Part shown: in pieces, positions 51,592 through 58,926 of the stretch | Numbering within the stretch: position 1 is the stretch's first letter | Layout of the letters: each line of letters starts with the position of its first letter | Assembly: GCF_036014015.1 (NCBI RefSeq) | Contig: NZ_CP107905.1 | Span: forward strand, 9,300,001-9,364,000 | From: Streptomyces sp. NBC_00457 | Lineage (GTDB): Bacteria; Actinomycetota; Actinomycetes; Streptomycetales; Streptomycetaceae | Direction of reading: 5' to 3' | DNA length: 64,000 bases | Notes under the pieces: generated by a model | The model's database searches: none | What the model saw: the letters and a program-made list of their open reading frames with translations, nothing else | Told to the model about the DNA's origin: nothing | Translations under genes and position numbers: made by a program

Positions 51592-53601
51592 TTACCCGCC
51601 TCCCAACACCCCACGGCACACCCGCAGCAGCCGTTCGTCGTCGACCAAATCCTGGCCGCCGTATGTGTCGGAATGGACCTGGTGCCGCCGGACCGACGCG
51701 AGTTCCGCCCGGAGCAGGTCGTGCAGGGGTGCACCCGTCGGTCCCATGGCGGCGACGCACTCGGCGACGGTGAGGCGTGTGTACGGATGCTCCGCCCAGA
51801 CGGAGCGCAGCACCGCGAGCACGGGGTCCGGCACTCCGGTGATCCGCCAGATCGCACACGCGGCCGACGTCCGTTCCCAGACGCTGTCGGACTCGGTCAT
51901 CGGCCGCACTCCCGCCAGGGCGGGGCGTGCGGCAGGGCCGAGCCGCGCCAGTACGTCGGCCGCCGCCCTGCGCCGATACGCGTCACCGATCGTCAACTCC
52001 CGCAGCAGGACGGGCAGTACGACCTTCACGTCGGCCTCCACGGACCACAGCGCGTCCGCGGCCGGTACGGCGGATTCGCCGTCCAGCAGCCCGCGCAGCG
52101 CCGGTATCGCCTCCCGCGCCGCTCCTCCGAGCACCCCCAGGACCCCTGCCGCGTGCTTCACGAGCACGTCCCGCAGCCGCGCCTCCTCCGGCAGGCCGAG
52201 CAGCAGCCGCAGCACCCCGGGCACACACTTCCTGTCACGCAGCTCCCGCAGCGCCAGCAGCAGCGTCAACGCGAATGAATGCGACTCGGGGGATTCGAGC
52301 GGGACCTCCTCGAGCCCGCGCCGGAACGCGGGAGCCAACGGCGCCGCGGCCCGGTCCAGACAGGAGATCACCTGGCCCACGTCGTGCGGCACGACCGGCC
52401 CCGCCAGGACCTCCGCCAGCACCGGTACCGCTCTGGGATCGCCGGTCTGGGCCAGGACTTTGAGCGGGCCGCCCAGAGACGGCAGGCCGTGAGCCCACTG
52501 CTGCACCCACAGGTCGGGACGGGAGGCAACGAGCGCGTGGAGGTCGTCGGCGGCAGGCCTGGCGATGTCGAGGAGGCCGGTGAGGGTGGACACCGCGGCC
52601 TCGCGCAACCGGTCGTCGTCCGTGCCCAGTTGGGCACCGATCAACGCCACGGGTTCGCTGTAGTCGGCACGCCACTCGCTGAACAGTTTCGTCGACATCC
52701 ACACGGCGTTGCACCGGTCGACCGGATCGGGGCTGGTCAACTGACCGCACAACAGGCCGATCCGGTCCTCCACCCGGCTGCCGAGTGCGGTGTGCAGGGT
52801 GCGCAGCAGCTGGGAGCCCTCCTCGTCCGAGGGGCGGAGCCGCCGCAGCCGGCCGACGAGCGTGTTCGTGTCCGGCCGATCCGGCGCGTCCGGAGTGACA
52901 GGCCGCTGTTCGGACCGGTCCCTGAGCAGGCGTACGACGGTGTCCACCAGGTCGGCCGGGAGCCGGTCGGGGGCGCAGGCCGCCAGCTGGCCCAGCGCGG
53001 CGATCCGCAGCGCGGGACCGTACGGCGGCGCGCTCTGCGTCGTCAGGAGGTCCAGCGCGCCCGCGGCCTGACCGGGGTGCCGTCGGGCGAAGTGCCCGAG
53101 GCTCTCGGTCAGGGCGAGCAGCACGCCGTCGTCGCGCTCGACCGTGATCCGCTCCCGCAACAGCCCCAGCACCCTTGCCGGTTCGTCCAGGAACCGCACG
53201 ACCGCTCCCGCTGCCGCTCGCCGCACCCCCGCGTCCGGGTCCCCGGCCAGACGGGCGAACACCCCGGCGCTCGCACGGACCGCGGTATGGGCCATCGCGT
53301 AGCCGTCGCCGAGGAGTTCCGCGCCGTCGTCCCCGCCGATGCTGACCAGCAGCTCCACGATCCCGCCCCGGTCGGGCACCTCCTCCCGCCCCGCGAGGGC
53401 GAACAGGAACGGGACGCAGGCGAGTGTCGAGTCGTACACGTCGCCCTGGTGGTGCACCGCGCCGTACATGCCGTCGAGTGCGATCTCCCGCTCGGCCGGG
53501 TCCGCGGAGGCGAGCCCCCGCAGCATGCCGGGCACGTCCTCGGCACTTCCGTACGCGTGCCGCAGCGCGGCCCAGTCGACCTCGTCGATCCCCGTGAACA
53601 C
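51592..53601 (-). CDS. HEAT-repeat protein
   Basis: A 669-residue alpha-solenoid with many helical repeats, such as DPDAGVRRAAAGAVVRFLDE, DDRLREAAVSTLTGLLDIAR and AYRRRAAADVLARLGPAARP. The opening FTGIDEVDWAALRHAYGSAE is typical of a Streptomyces family of unknown role, probably a protein-interaction scaffold. GTG 53601 has GGGGAGG 5-6 nt upstream; the longer start at 53625 lacks one. No catalytic motif is visible. Confidence 0.87.
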   Translation of the reverse strand: MFTGIDEVDWAALRHAYGSAEDVPGMLRGLASADPAEREIALDGMYGAVHHQGDVYDSTLACVPFLFALAGREEVPDRGGIVELLVSIGGDDGAELLGDGYAMAHTAVRASAGVFARLAGDPDAGVRRAAAGAVVRFLDEPARVLGLLRERITVERDDGVLLALTESLGHFARRHPGQAAGALDLLTTQSAPPYGPALRIAALGQLAACAPDRLPADLVDTVVRLLRDRSEQRPVTPDAPDRPDTNTLVGRLRRLRPSDEEGSQLLRTLHTALGSRVEDRIGLLCGQLTSPDPVDRCNAVWMSTKLFSEWRADYSEPVALIGAQLGTDDDRLREAAVSTLTGLLDIARPAADDLHALVASRPDLWVQQWAHGLPSLGGPLKVLAQTGDPRAVPVLAEVLAGPVVPHDVGQVISCLDRAAAPLAPAFRRGLEEVPLESPESHSFALTLLLALRELRDRKCVPGVLRLLLGLPEEARLRDVLVKHAAGVLGVLGGAAREAIPALRGLLDGESAVPAADALWSVEADVKVVLPVLLRELTIGDAYRRRAAADVLARLGPAARPALAGVRPMTESDSVWERTSAACAIWRITGVPDPVLAVLRSVWAEHPYTRLTVAECVAAMGPTGAPLHDLLRAELASVRRHQVHSDTYGGQDLVDDERLLRVCRGVLGGG

Positions 53602-53692
53602 GTTGTCCTCCCCAGCGAGTGCCACTGGTCGTGAGTGTGCACCACGGCACTGACAACGAAGCGGAATCGGGTCGTGACTGTGTGCGATCCGG

Positions 53693-55375
53693 TCAGTTCG
53701 CCGACTCGAGGGCCCGCCGCAGGATCGCGTCCAGGTCAGCGGCGTCGGGGAGGGTGCCGAAGGCGTGTCCCCAGTCGCCGCCGAGCCGGCTGGCGCAGAA
53801 GGCGTCGGCGACCGCCGAGGGGGCGTGCCGGACCAGCAGGGAGGCCTGGAGGGTCAGGGCCATCCGCTCCACCAGACGGCGGGCGCCCGCCTCGGACCCC
53901 TCGGACAGCGCGTCCTGAAGCCGGTTCACGGCCGCGTCCAGTCGGGCGTCCGCCCCCTGCGCCAGGGCGAGTTCGGCGAAGAGCGCGTCCACGGTGCCGG
54001 GCTCGCGGCGCAACGCCCGCAGGACATCGAGGGCGTTGACGTTCCCCGAGCCCTCCCAGATCGACAGCAGGGGAGCCTCCCGGTAGTGACGGGGCATGCC
54101 CGACTCCTCCACATAGCCGTTGCCGCCGAGGCACTCCAGGGCCTCCGCGGTGAAGGCAGGGCCCCGCTTGGTGACCCAGTACTTGCCCACGGCGGTGGCG
54201 ATCCGGCGGAAAGCCGCCTCCCCGGCGTCCCCGCGCACGGCCCGGTCGGCCGCGCCCGCCAGCCGTAGCGTGAGGGTCGTGGCGGCTTCCGACTCCAGCG
54301 CCAGATCGGCCAGGACGTTGCGCATCAGCGGCTGGTCGACCAGCCGGGCGCCGAACGCGCTGCGGTGCCGCGCGTGATGGCCGGCCTGGACGAGTGTCTG
54401 GCGCATCAGCGTGGCCGACATCATCACGCAGTCCAGCCGGGTGCAGTTGACCATCTCGATGATCGTCTTCACACCCTGGCCCTCGGGCCCGACCAGCCAG
54501 GCCACGGTGCCGTCGAACTCCGGCTCGGAGGAGGCGTTGGAGCGGTTGCCCAGCTTGTCCTTGAGCCGCTGGATGCGGAAGGTGTTGCGGGTGCCGTCGG
54601 GCAGGACGCGCGGCACCAGGAAACACGACAGGCCCCCTTTGTCCCTGAGAGGGGATGCCTGCGCGAGGACCAGGAACACGTCGCACATCGGCGCCGAGGT
54701 GAACCACTTGTGCCCGCGCAGCGTGTACACGCCGGGCTCGGCGCTGGGCGTCGCCGTCGTCGTGTTCGTGCGGACGTCGGAGCCGCCCTGCTTCTCGGTC
54801 ATCCCCATGCCCGCCAGCAGGCCCCGCTTCTCCGTCGGCACCCGCAGCCCGGGGTCGTACTCCCGGCTGGTCAGCAGGGGTTCGTAGACCTTCGCCAGCT
54901 CCGGCTGCCGGCGCAGCGCGGGAACGGCCGCGTACGTCATGGACGTCGGACAGCCGTGCCCGGCCTCCGTGTGCCCCCACACCAACCCGCCCGCGGTCCG
55001 GGCGACATGGGCACCGGGACGGTCCTCGGCCCAGGGTGTCGCGGCGAGTCCCTCGGTGACCGCGACGCGCATCAGGTGGTGCCAGCTCGGATGGAAGTCG
55101 ACCTCGTCGATCCGGTTGCCGTACCGGTCGTGCGTGCGCAGCTCGGGCTCGCACCGGTTGGCCAGCTCGCCCCACTCCTGCGCCTCGGCGCTCCCGGCCC
55201 GCAGCCCGAGCCGCCGGAGCCCCTCCTCGGCCCACCCGGCACCCTCACGGCGCAGCCCTTCGAGCAGAGCCATGTCGTCGGACGCGTCGTACGGGGCCAG
55301 CGCGGGGGGCTGGTTGGTCACGTCGTGTGTGGCGCGGCCCTGAGGGCCTTCTTCGTGCGCGAGTGTCGAGGCCAT
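53693..55375 (-). CDS. Acyl-CoA dehydrogenase family protein, AidB-like
   Basis: A 560-residue flavoprotein. GMGMTEKQGGSDVRTNTTTA binds flavin and substrate; RGHKWFTSAPMCDVFLVLAQ, GLSCFLVPRVLPDGTRN and GGNGYVEESGMPRHYREAPL are AidB/isovaleryl-CoA-dehydrogenase-like. AidB of E. coli binds DNA and protects against alkylation; other relatives oxidise acyl-CoAs. It is divergent from a PaaX-type regulator, which suggests control by a CoA thioester. ATG 55375. Confidence 0.9.
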   Translation of the reverse strand: MASTLAHEEGPQGRATHDVTNQPPALAPYDASDDMALLEGLRREGAGWAEEGLRRLGLRAGSAEAQEWGELANRCEPELRTHDRYGNRIDEVDFHPSWHHLMRVAVTEGLAATPWAEDRPGAHVARTAGGLVWGHTEAGHGCPTSMTYAAVPALRRQPELAKVYEPLLTSREYDPGLRVPTEKRGLLAGMGMTEKQGGSDVRTNTTTATPSAEPGVYTLRGHKWFTSAPMCDVFLVLAQASPLRDKGGLSCFLVPRVLPDGTRNTFRIQRLKDKLGNRSNASSEPEFDGTVAWLVGPEGQGVKTIIEMVNCTRLDCVMMSATLMRQTLVQAGHHARHRSAFGARLVDQPLMRNVLADLALESEAATTLTLRLAGAADRAVRGDAGEAAFRRIATAVGKYWVTKRGPAFTAEALECLGGNGYVEESGMPRHYREAPLLSIWEGSGNVNALDVLRALRREPGTVDALFAELALAQGADARLDAAVNRLQDALSEGSEAGARRLVERMALTLQASLLVRHAPSAVADAFCASRLGGDWGHAFGTLPDAADLDAILRRALESAN

Positions 55376-55384
55376 ACCGTGAGT

Positions 55385-55442
55385 GTTGCACTATTTCTGC
55401 GGTCGTATCAATCATGCAACGATCCGATCCGGCCCGTACAGT
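55385..55442. promoter_or_regulatory. PaaX-type operator and leaderless promoter region
   Basis: GTTGCA (55385-55390) and TGCAAC (55415-55420) form an inverted repeat with a 24-bp spacer, in an A/T-richer stretch. TGCAAC may also act as a -35, followed 16 bp later by TACAGT (55437-55442). The PaaX start codon is only 8 nt after that -10, so its mRNA is probably leaderless. Confidence 0.5.
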
Positions 55443-55450
55443 ACGTCCCC

Positions 55451-56194
55451 ATGCGAACGGTCCAGGCAGACGAGCTGCACCTGCGCCCGCTCTCGGCGCG
55501 CTCGGTCGTCCTGAGCCTGCTCCTCGGCATCCATCCGCCCGAGCTGCCGGTGAAGGACCTCGCGCGCGTGGTGGAGCCCTTCGGCGTCGGCGGCTCCACC
55601 CTGCGGGCCGCGCTCAGCCGGATGACGGCCGCCGGCGACCTGCGGCGCACGGACGCCGGGTACCGCATCGGGGAGCGGCTGCTGGAGCGCCAGCGTCGTC
55701 AGGACGACGCCGTGGAGCCCAGCACGCGCGCGTGGGACGGCGATTGGGAGATGGCCGTGATCACCGCGACGGGCCGGGGCCCCGCCGAACGCGCCGAACT
55801 GCGGACCCGGTTGACCACCCTCCGCCTCGCCGAACTGCGCGAAGGCGTCTGGCTGCGCCCCGCCAATCTCCGCCGCTCGCTCCCGCGGGAACTCGAAACG
55901 GTGCTCCGGCCCTTCACGGCCCGCCCCGAACAACCCGCACGCGACCTGGCGTCAACCCTCTGGCCGCTGGACACCTGGGCCCGCACAGCCCACGCCCTGC
56001 TCGGCCACATCGCGCGCGTGGAGCGCCCCGCCGACCGGCTCACCGCCTTCGCGGCCGTCGTACGTCATCTGCTCCTCGACCCCGTCCTGCCCGCGGAACT
56101 CCTCCCCGCCGACTGGCCCGGACCGGCCCTGCGCGCCGCGTACGCCGACTACCAGCGGGAGTTCACGCAGGTCGTGCGGGAGCGGCGGGCATGA
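55451..56194 (+). CDS. PaaX-family transcriptional regulator
   Basis: A 247-residue regulator. The N-terminal winged helix is SARSVVLSLLLGIHPPELPV then LRAALSRMTAAGDLRR. The PaaX middle domain has WDGDWEMAVITATGRGPAER and LAELREGVWLRPANL, and the C-terminal domain has RHLLLDPVLPAELLPADWPG. PaaX of E. coli represses phenylacetate catabolism and responds to phenylacetyl-CoA; here the target is probably the divergent acyl-CoA dehydrogenase gene. ATG 55451. Confidence 0.9.
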   Translation: MRTVQADELHLRPLSARSVVLSLLLGIHPPELPVKDLARVVEPFGVGGSTLRAALSRMTAAGDLRRTDAGYRIGERLLERQRRQDDAVEPSTRAWDGDWEMAVITATGRGPAERAELRTRLTTLRLAELREGVWLRPANLRRSLPRELETVLRPFTARPEQPARDLASTLWPLDTWARTAHALLGHIARVERPADRLTAFAAVVRHLLLDPVLPAELLPADWPGPALRAAYADYQREFTQVVRERRA

Positions 56195-56197
56195 CAG

Positions 56198-56242
56198 GGC
56201 GGCCGTACGAAGCGCCGTGCAGGGACGCTCCGTACGGCCGCC
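56198..56242. terminator. Bidirectional terminator hairpin (PaaX gene / pectate lyase gene)
   Basis: GGCGGCCGTACG (56198-56209) pairs perfectly with CGTACGGCCGCC (56231-56242); AGCG and CGCT inside the loop can extend it. It lies between two convergent stops. Confidence 0.75.
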
Positions 56243-56260
56243 TTCACCGCGGGGATGGGG

Positions 56261-57043
56261 TCAGCGGTAAGTGATGTCCGAGGTGGAGTACAGGCAGTTG
56301 GTGCTGTCCGGGCCCGTACCGACCGCGGTGTTGTTGTTGTACTTCTGGCAGGGGACGACCTTGCGGCTCGCGTCGTTGAGGATCGTGATGCCGCGCAGTG
56401 TCGCCACGTCGCCCCGGTTGACGTTGATGCCGACGAGGCGTGCGGTGGAGCCCGTGCCGGTCACCTCGATGTTGCTGAGGTTGACCTTGCGGGTGTACTG
56501 CGTGGAGCAGTCTCCGCAGGAGCGGTACAGGGTCTTGAACTCCTGCACGGCGAAGTTGGAGATGTTCAGCGTGCCGGGCCCGTTGTGCTGGAAGACCTTG
56601 TCAGCGGCCTTCTTGGCGCCACCGCCGATGACGTTGTACGTGGAGCCGCCGCGGAAGGTCGCGGCGTCCTCGCCGACATCCGCCCACCACACGTTCTGCA
56701 GCGTGCAGTTGCCCTTGCAGTGGATGCCGTCGGCGCCGGGTGCGCCGATGATGACGTTCTTCAGCGTCGCGCCGGGCTCGAGCTCGAAGATCGGGTCCTG
56801 GCCCTCCTCCTGGCCGTCACCGGCCAGGTCACCGGTGCCGTAGAACTGCCTCATCCCGTAGTCCTTGGTGCCGGACACGGAGATGGTGGAGGAGGTCCCC
56901 TGGCTGCCGTTGGGCGTCGGCCAGCTGGCGGCACTGGCCGGCGGCGCCCCGAGTGTCATGATCATGACAGACGAGAAGCCGACTGCGGCCACCGTGCCGG
57001 TCAGTGCGCGCCGACGGGCGCGTGGAAGTGCTGGTGAAGTCAT
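56261..57043 (-). CDS. Secreted pectate lyase, polysaccharide lyase family 3
   Basis: A 260-residue exported enzyme. The signal peptide ends at PPASAASWP. The PL3 core has GATLKNVIIGAPGADGIHCK, NCTLQNVWWADVGEDAATFR, ADKVFQHNGPGTLNISNF and FKTLYRSCGDCSTQYTRKV, with the acidic Ca-binding and basic catalytic residues of the family. It cleaves polygalacturonate by beta-elimination. ATG 57043 follows GGAAGAAGG. It begins 31 nt after the PL1 stop, so both lyases form one transcript. Confidence 0.92.
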   Translation of the reverse strand: MTSPALPRARRRALTGTVAAVGFSSVMIMTLGAPPASAASWPTPNGSQGTSSTISVSGTKDYGMRQFYGTGDLAGDGQEEGQDPIFELEPGATLKNVIIGAPGADGIHCKGNCTLQNVWWADVGEDAATFRGGSTYNVIGGGAKKAADKVFQHNGPGTLNISNFAVQEFKTLYRSCGDCSTQYTRKVNLSNIEVTGTGSTARLVGINVNRGDVATLRGITILNDASRKVVPCQKYNNNTAVGTGPDSTNCLYSTSDITYR

Positions 57044-57074
57044 GTCCCGATGCCTTCTTCCAGTTGGGGGGTGA

Positions 57075-58055
57075 TCAGATCTTTCCGGTGCCCGCGCCGG
57101 ACGTGACCGAGGAGACGACCGTCGAGGCGGACTCCGCGGTGTAGCCGTACGGCGGGGCGGTGAAGCTGCCGACCCGCGAGATCTCGGTGGCGGCTCCACC
57201 GAGGTCGTTGCCCCGCAGGTTGGCGTATCCGTCGACGTCGCTGCTGCGGTTGGTGGTCACCGCGATCTTCGTCGCACGGAAGACGTTGTTCTCGACGAGC
57301 ATCTGGGCGCCCATCCGGGAGTGGCAGGCGGTGTCGGCGCCGTCCACGTAGTTGTTGTAGAAGTGGCCGGTGCCGAAGCGCAGGCTGGGGATGCGCGAGT
57401 AGACGTTGCCGAAGTGGTTGTGGTGGTACGTCACCTTCAGGTGACCGGTGTCCTCGCTCGCGTTGTTGTCGCTGTGTCCGACGAGCGAGCCCTTGAAGTG
57501 GTCCTTGAAGGTGTTCCAGGAGACGGTCACGTGGTCGGCGCCGTGATTGATGTCGAGCAGACCGTCGTAGTGGTCCTTGTCGTGCGTGCGGTCCGCCGAG
57601 AAGGAGTTGTGGTCGATCCAGACCTTCGTCGACTCCTGGACGGTGATGCCGTCGGCGGGCGCGACCGGCTTGCTGATGTTGAGATTGCGGATGACGACGT
57701 TCGTCACCTCCTTCAGCCGCAGCCCGCCGCCGGTGAACCCGGAGGACGAACCGATGCCCAGGACCGTGGTGTTGGAGCCGATGTCGACCTGACCGCTCAG
57801 CGAGATCAGGCCGTTCACCCGGACGACCTTGGCCGCGCTGCCGGTGACGGCCGTCTTGAAGGCGCTCAGCGTCGAGACGGTGACCGCGGAGGCGTTGCCG
57901 CCGCCGGTCGCGCCGGCGCCGAATCCGACCGGCGAGGTCTCGGCGGCGCCCGCCGCCTGGGGGAGGGTGAGGGCGGCCGCCGTCGCGAGAGCGACAGCGG
58001 CGGCCGTCACCAGCGTGGTTCTTTGCGCGTGTGTACGGAGGGGGCCTGTACGCAT
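57075..58055 (-). CDS. Secreted pectate lyase, polysaccharide lyase family 1
   Basis: A 326-residue exported beta-helix enzyme. The signal peptide ends at PQAAGAAETSP. PL1 signatures: VVIRNLNISKPVAPADGITV, STKVWIDHNSFSADRTHDKD, YDGLLDINHGADHVTVSWNT with Ca-binding Asp residues, and SRIPSLRFGTGHFYNN with the catalytic Arg. ATG 58055 follows GAAGGGACGC. It leads an operon with the PL3 enzyme. Its promoter carries a LacI-type site. Confidence 0.95.
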   Translation of the reverse strand: MRTGPLRTHAQRTTLVTAAAVALATAAALTLPQAAGAAETSPVGFGAGATGGGNASAVTVSTLSAFKTAVTGSAAKVVRVNGLISLSGQVDIGSNTTVLGIGSSSGFTGGGLRLKEVTNVVIRNLNISKPVAPADGITVQESTKVWIDHNSFSADRTHDKDHYDGLLDINHGADHVTVSWNTFKDHFKGSLVGHSDNNASEDTGHLKVTYHHNHFGNVYSRIPSLRFGTGHFYNNYVDGADTACHSRMGAQMLVENNVFRATKIAVTTNRSSDVDGYANLRGNDLGGAATEISRVGSFTAPPYGYTAESASTVVSSVTSGAGTGKI

Positions 58056-58185
58056 GCGGGTGCGTCCCTTCGCGTTGCCTTGACTGGTCGTATCTGTGAA
58101 TGACGTACGCCATGTTGAACGCTGCGCTGGGGCATGCCGCTGATTCCGGCCTGAGGGGGCGTCAGCCGGTCAGCCTGCTGAACGG

Positions 58186-58214
58186 AACGTAGAGGGCAAG
58201 CGCTTTCTAGTCAA
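58186..58214 (-). promoter_or_regulatory. Promoter of the pectate lyase operon with embedded operator
   Basis: On the minus strand TTGACT (58209-58214) and TACGTT (58186-58191) have a 17-bp spacer, a good sigma-70 (HrdB) promoter. Inside the spacer is AGAAAGCGCTTGC (58196-58208), placed to block RNA polymerase when bound. Confidence 0.6.
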
Positions 58215-58276
58215 CGCTTTGCGCGGAACACATTCGGACACCCCAGGTCAGCGCCACACCGGACGGCGCGAGGGCG

Positions 58277-58290
58277 TGGGAGCGCTTCCA
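58277..58290. promoter_or_regulatory. CebR-box-like LacI-family operator
   Basis: TGGGAGCGCTTCCA differs from the established CebR box TGGGAGCGCTCCCA at one position. It lies about 65 bp upstream of the pectate lyase -35 and about 107 bp upstream of the small membrane protein gene. Confidence 0.5.
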
Positions 58291-58396
58291 AGGTCGGCGG
58301 CTTCGGCGCCCGCCGCCGTCCGCACGGGTGACGTTCCGTTTCTCGGGAACCCGGCTGTGCAGAGAGAGCCGATCTGTGAGGGAGGCATCGAGAGTC

Positions 58397-58918
58397 ATGA
58401 CACGGCAGAAGCCGTCGCTCGATCTTCCGGAACCCCTGCGTGAACCGTTGCAGAACACCGCATCGGCGCTGCGCAGGGTCCCCGGCGCCGGTGTGGTGAC
58501 CAAGGCGGCCGACGGCGCGCTGGACGCGGTCGGCGCCGTGTCCCCGCGCGGCCGGCGCATGGTCGCGTACACCGGGGCCGGGCTCCTCGGGGTCGCGGGC
58601 ATCGTCGAATGGCCCATCGCCCTCACGGGGGCGGCGGTGGTCTGGCTGACCCAGCCGAAGCCCGGCGGGAGCGAGGAGACAGACGACCGGAAGGCGACGG
58701 CAGGCAGCAGCAGTCGTAGGTCGGCCGGCAGCAGCACTACGTCGGCCACGGGCCGTCGTACGACATCCAGCCGCGGCGGAAAGTCGTCCACGGGCACCCG
58801 CAAGACGTCCGGCGGCACCCGTAAGGCGTCGAGCACCCGGTCGACGTCCGCCGGCGGCGGCAAGAGCGCGCCGAAGAGCCGGAGCACAGCGTCGAAGCGC
58901 GCGAGCACGAAGAGCTGA
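58397..58918 (+). CDS. Small membrane protein with long basic Ser/Thr/Lys tail
   Basis: A 173-residue protein, not recognised as a named family. An amphipathic N-terminal part (LDLPEPLREPLQNTASALRR) is followed by a hydrophobic segment (YTGAGLLGVAGIVEWPIALT and onward), then a tail of about 75 residues of K, R, S, T, G repeats (TRKTSGGTRKASSTRSTSAG) like the tails of actinobacterial histone-like proteins. ATG 58397 follows GGGAGGCATCGAGAGTC. It is 8 nt before the P-type ATPase gene, so it is probably an accessory subunit or tether. Confidence 0.75.
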   Translation: MTRQKPSLDLPEPLREPLQNTASALRRVPGAGVVTKAADGALDAVGAVSPRGRRMVAYTGAGLLGVAGIVEWPIALTGAAVVWLTQPKPGGSEETDDRKATAGSSSRRSAGSSTTSATGRRTTSSRGGKSSTGTRKTSGGTRKASSTRSTSAGGGKSAPKSRSTASKRASTKS

Positions 58919-58926
58919 GGTGAGTC

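Larger units (their letters stand above)
58046..58290. repeat. Diverged direct repeat, left copy (pectate lyase promoter region)
   Basis: It aligns at a nearly constant offset of 5,150-5,152 bp with 63,198-63,440. Best-matched blocks are GCGTCCCTTCG, ATGTGAAT/CTGTGAAT, GCTGAAC, CACGCTTTGCGC/AACGCTTTGCGC, CATTCGGACA and GGGAGCGCT. Identity looks roughly 60-70% by eye. The two copies flank the ATPase block. Confidence 0.6.

Noticed and set aside
54365..55450. Upstream extension of the PaaX gene
   Set aside because: It is antisense to the acyl-CoA dehydrogenase; the winged helix begins right after ATG 55451.
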